Source: Actinomycetota bacterium
GTDB lineage: Bacteria > Actinomycetota > Acidimicrobiia > Acidimicrobiales > Ilumatobacteraceae
Reading direction: 5' to 3'
Assembly (NCBI GenBank): GCA_007279905.1
Contig: QYPH01000048.1
Span: 1-64,000 of the forward strand
DNA length: 64,000 bases
Within the stretch, counting starts at the first letter, position 1; the number at the start of each line of letters is the position of its first letter. Positions 61,618 to 64,000 of the stretch are shown in pieces. The notes below the pieces were generated by a model, which worked only from the letters and a program-made list of their open reading frames with translations, was not told the origin of the DNA and made no database searches. A program made the position numbers and the translations under genes.

Positions 61618-62174
61618 TCGACGCCGATCCAGCGGCACTCCAAACACCACCAATCAGTAGCCGCGCTGTCTTGATGAAAGCGACGCGCACGAGCCTTGCG
61701 ATCGCGGCGTGCATTGTGCTGCTCGATCAATTGTCAAAGACTTGGGCTGTGAAAGATCTGGATGACGGTCATGTCATCCACGTGATCTGGACACTGCAAT
61801 TCAATCTGACCCATAATCAGGGGATGGCGTTCTCTCGCGGAACCGGAATTGGGCCAGTCATAGGCGTCATTGGGCTCGTTGTTGTTGTGCTGTTGTTACT
61901 TTCATTGCGTCGAGCCGACAACGCTCTCACGCGGTTGGCTACCGGATTGATCATTGGCGGTGCTCTAGGCAATATTTTGGATCGCTTGTTTCGTGGTGCT
62001 GGTTGGATGCGGGGAGCAGTAGTCGACTTCATCGATTTTCAATGGTGGCCAGTATTTAACGTCGCTGACATGGCAATCATGATTGGAGCCGCGACAATGA
62101 TTGGAGCGATGCTCAAGTACCAGTCACATTCTTCAACTCAACACAACACAGGGACGGTCAACAGTGCTGAATGA
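61614..62174 (+). CDS. lspA: Signal peptidase II
   Basis: The 186-residue membrane protease cleaves lipoprotein signal peptides at the lipobox. Four helices are visible. The catalytic aspartates lie in GNILDRLFRG and WPVFNVADMAIMIG, and NQGMAFSRG is conserved. An extra N-terminal part of about 20 residues precedes an internal Met that could also be the start. The ATG overlaps the DksA-like stop (ATGA). Its C-terminus overlaps the rluD start by 11 bases. The 53-residue lipoprotein in this window would be one of its substrates. Confidence 0.93.
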   Translation: MIDADPAALQTPPISSRAVLMKATRTSLAIAACIVLLDQLSKTWAVKDLDDGHVIHVIWTLQFNLTHNQGMAFSRGTGIGPVIGVIGLVVVVLLLLSLRRADNALTRLATGLIIGGALGNILDRLFRGAGWMRGAVVDFIDFQWWPVFNVADMAIMIGAATMIGAMLKYQSHSSTQHNTGTVNSAE

Positions 62175-63078
62175 AATAATTCCGGCAGCCCTCAATGATC
62201 AGCGACTTGATCGAATTGTTGCATTGATTGCAGACGTCAGTCGTGCCTCTGCAGCCTCACTGATCAAGGCTGGTGGCGTAATTGTGGACGGAGTATGCGC
62301 CGAGGCAGGAAAAGTAAAAATTTCCGAAGGTTCCACGATCGAGATTGACACCGCGTTACTCCCCAAAAAAGAATTGCCAACTGCCGATGCTTCTGTCGTA
62401 CTCGATGTTGTCTTTGAGGACAAAGACGTTGTGGTAATCAATAAGCGCGCAGGTTTGGTAGTGCACCCAGGGGCAGGCAATCCAACTGGCACCATGGTCA
62501 ATGGCGCTCTTGCCAAGTATCCAGAAATGGCTATGGCAGGCGACCCATTGCGACCTGGCGTTGTACACAGGCTGGATGCAGGCACTACAGGGCTCATGGT
62601 GATGGCGCGAACGCAAGCAGCGTACGAAGCATTGGTCGATGCATTGTCGAAGCGTGAAGTGAAGCGCACATATCTGGCTCTGGTGTGGGGACACCCGACC
62701 GTGTTGTCGGGAACAATCGACGCGCCCATTGGCCGCGATCAAAAGGATCCGACTCGCATGGGCGTTGTAGTCGATGGCAAGGCTGCGCGCACACGGTTTG
62801 AAGTCAAGTCCAAATTTGACTTGCCGTTGCCATGCGCGCTTGTTGAATGCAATCTTGAAACTGGTCGGACGCATCAAATCCGAGTCCACCTCGAATCAAT
62901 TGGTCATCCCGTCGTTGGCGACTCAACATATGGGGGAGCACGCAGTTCGCTCTCGGCGCCACGCCCAATGTTGCATGCAGCACAATTGGCATTTGTTCAC
63001 CCGGTCTCAGGAGAATCAATGTCGTTCGAGGCCGAGATGCCCATTGATATGAAAGTGTTACTTGCGCGCTGCAGTTGA
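62164..63078 (+). CDS. rluD: RluD-family pseudouridine synthase
   Basis: The 304-residue enzyme converts uridines of 23S rRNA to pseudouridine. An S4 RNA-binding domain (RLDRIVALIADVSRASAASLIKAGGV, positions 13-38) is followed by the catalytic domain, with VVHRLDAGTTGLMVMA holding the catalytic Asp. GRTHQIRVHLESIGHPVVGDSTYGG is typical of the RluA/RluD family. The GTG at 62164 gives the family N-terminus; the open frame further upstream lies in lspA. Convergent with the Rrf2 gene. Confidence 0.93.
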   Translation: MLNEIIPAALNDQRLDRIVALIADVSRASAASLIKAGGVIVDGVCAEAGKVKISEGSTIEIDTALLPKKELPTADASVVLDVVFEDKDVVVINKRAGLVVHPGAGNPTGTMVNGALAKYPEMAMAGDPLRPGVVHRLDAGTTGLMVMARTQAAYEALVDALSKREVKRTYLALVWGHPTVLSGTIDAPIGRDQKDPTRMGVVVDGKAARTRFEVKSKFDLPLPCALVECNLETGRTHQIRVHLESIGHPVVGDSTYGGARSSLSAPRPMLHAAQLAFVHPVSGESMSFEAEMPIDMKVLLARCS

Positions 63079-63085
63079 AATGTAG

Positions 63086-63532
63086 CTAGTGATGCAATTC
63101 TGGCCAAGGTGATGTGCCTTTTGCGGCTGATGCAATCTTGGCAAGTGTGTAATCCTCGAGATGCTCGCGCATGTGTTCACCAGCAACGTTCCAGATAGCG
63201 AGTAGTACGCAGTGACCTTCATGGTCGCACGAACCATCTTGGTGCGGCTTGCCAAAATCACCAAGACTGATCGGACCATCGGCTGCCGCAATTATTTGCG
63301 AGAGCAAAATTTCTTCTGGAGGCCGCGAGAGTGTGTACCCACCGCCGACTCCGCGTTTTGACTTGACGAGTCCAGCACCCTTGAGAACAAGAAGAATCTG
63401 CTCAAGATAAGGCTGCGGAAGTGCGGTGCGCGTGGCGATATCGCGTACCGAGGTAGGTCCGGGCTCGCCTTCATGGAGAGCAAGAGACAATAGAGCGCGA
63501 CATGCATAGTCGCCCCGAGTAGATACACGCAC
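63086..63532 (-). CDS. Rrf2-family transcriptional regulator
   Basis: The 148-residue regulator has an N-terminal winged helix (STRGDYACRALLSLALHEG, RTALPQPYLEQILLVLKGAGLV, RGVGGGYTLSRPPEEI). The Rrf2 cluster loop has C102 and C108 in GSCDHEGHC, with Trp at 114 where a third Cys stands in IscR. Another Cys is at 11. The iron-sulfur ligand set is thus altered, and His104 or His107 could help. The GTG at 63532 has TACACT 6 bases upstream on the minus strand. Neither isc nor suf genes are near, so the target is unknown. Confidence 0.87.
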   Translation of the reverse strand: MRVSTRGDYACRALLSLALHEGEPGPTSVRDIATRTALPQPYLEQILLVLKGAGLVKSKRGVGGGYTLSRPPEEILLSQIIAAADGPISLGDFGKPHQDGSCDHEGHCVLLAIWNVAGEHMREHLEDYTLAKIASAAKGTSPWPELHH

Positions 63533-63537
63533 GGTTG

Positions 63538-63544
63538 TAGTGTA
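63538..63544. promoter_or_regulatory. Shared divergent -10 element between rrf2 and the AlkP gene
   Basis: TAGTGTA fills the centre of an 18-base gap. Plus-strand TAGTGT ends 7 bases before the GTG at 63551, and minus-strand TACACT ends 6 bases before the GTG at 63532. Both transcripts would be leaderless, with starts about 19 bases apart. The layout repeats the one at 35015-35021. Confidence 0.5.
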
Positions 63545-63550
63545 GATCGC

Positions 63551-64000
63551 GTGTTACTTCCAACCCTTCCCAACTATCTCGGGGGTTGTGTCTCAAGCAT
63601 TATTCCAAGCCTTCTCGGGCCGCGAGGCACCCAAACAGTGCCGTCATGGATGCCGCCCGTGGTGCAGGGGGCCAATCAGGTCGTGTTACTCGTGGTGGAC
63701 GGACTTGGCTGGCATCAGTTGCAAAGCAACCTCGCGCACGCCCCAACTTTGGCGTCAATGCAGGGTGGATTCATCACAACAGTCGCACCCACAACGACCG
63801 TCACGGCGCTGACATCAATAGCTACAGGTTTGACGCCGGGTGAGCATGGTCTCATGGGATACCGCATGGATATGGGTCGGCATGTGATGCAGATGCTTCG
63901 TTGGGGCGACGAAAAGGGTGATTTGCGCACAACGTATCCGCCCGAGATAGTGCAACCATGCCCTCCCTTTATGGGCGCTTCTGTGCCTGTGTTGAGCAAA
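63551..64000 (+). CDS. AlkP-superfamily phosphodiesterase/pyrophosphatase (partial)
   Basis: An open frame from the GTG at 63551 runs 150 codons to the window end. After about 45 residues VVLLVVDGLGWHQL gives the first metal ligand Asp of the alkaline-phosphatase superfamily. FITTVAPTTTVTALTSIATGLTPGEHGLMGYRMDM follows, where a Thr would be the nucleophile; these are given as positions 76-110. This is the type I phosphodiesterase/nucleotide pyrophosphatase group. The substrate is unknown and the C-terminal half is outside. It has no ribosome binding site. Confidence 0.8.
   Translation, partial: MLLPTLPNYLGGCVSSIIPSLLGPRGTQTVPSWMPPVVQGANQVVLLVVDGLGWHQLQSNLAHAPTLASMQGGFITTVAPTTTVTALTSIATGLTPGEHGLMGYRMDMGRHVMQMLRWGDEKGDLRTTYPPEIVQPCPPFMGASVPVLSK

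Noticed and set aside
1-64000. CRISPR array, insertion sequence, prophage, rRNA operon or replication origin
   Set aside because: No spaced direct-repeat array, transposase, integrase, phage gene, rRNA segment or DnaA-box cluster was seen. The HNH gene at 39028 is a fixed chromosomal type.

Overview
The window is a gene-dense stretch of an actinobacterial chromosome with roughly half G+C by eye. It carries no rRNA, insertion sequence, prophage or CRISPR array. The gene set and order point to Actinobacteria: tig-clpP-clpX-folC-ndk-mreBCD-mrdA-rodA-rng-rplU-rpmA-obgE-proB, an mraZ-to-ileS division/cell-wall cluster with SepF and no FtsA, an MtrA/MtrB-like two-component pair with a GerMN-type lipoprotein start, a DUF3040 protein, a PPOX/F420-type protein and an mraW-type RNA leader. 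The modest G+C, the MreB system and the missing DivIVA gene suggest a planktonic member of Acidimicrobiia rather than a mycobacterium or streptomycete; this assignment is inference.

Layout. 1-6.3 kb: start of a Tat-exported protein, an autoregulated-looking XRE regulator, phosphofructokinase, uracil phosphoribosyltransferase, a GNAT/N-succinylamino-acid-racemase pair, a PPOX protein, tRNA-Pro and a class V aminotransferase. 6.3-23.9 kb: protein quality control (tig, clpP, clpX), folate and nucleotide genes, the rod-shape operon, RNase E/G, ribosomal proteins L21/L27, dgt, Obg GTPase and proB. 23.9-40.2 kb: the MurJ flippase, a MoxR/VWA/phosphatase operon, a GMC oxidoreductase, the two-component system with a 53-residue lipoprotein and glycerol kinase, inositol monophosphatase, dinB, a ROK sugar kinase, an acyl-CoA dehydrogenase, an HNH protein and a lipoate-ligase-like protein. 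40.3-60.4 kb: the division cluster mraZ-rsmH-ftsL-ftsI-murE-mraY-murD-ftsW-murG-murC-[murB-ftsQ]-ftsZ-yggS-sepF-yggT-ileS. 60.4-64 kb: a DksA/TraR-like protein with a histone-like tail, lspA, rluD, an Rrf2 regulator and the start of an AlkP-superfamily enzyme.

How it works together. Two parallel wall-building modules are present: MreBCD/PBP2/RodA for elongation and FtsZ/SepF/FtsQ/FtsL/FtsI/FtsW for division. The cytoplasmic Mur enzymes, MraY, MurG and the flippase MurJ supply lipid II to both. The most striking gene is a single ORF fusing the soluble enzyme MurB to the membrane divisome protein FtsQ, which would tether precursor synthesis to the septum. murF, divIVA and yfiH are missing from their usual places.

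A second theme is transcription. Most genes at the head of a transcription unit have a TAnnnT -10 box 6-10 bases before the start codon and no ribosome binding site, so their mRNAs are probably leaderless. Two divergent gene pairs share one TAnnnTA box read on both strands. In contrast the wall and RNA-decay genes (mreB, rng, mraZ, rsmH, ftsZ) have long leaders with hairpins, operator repeats or tandem repeats.
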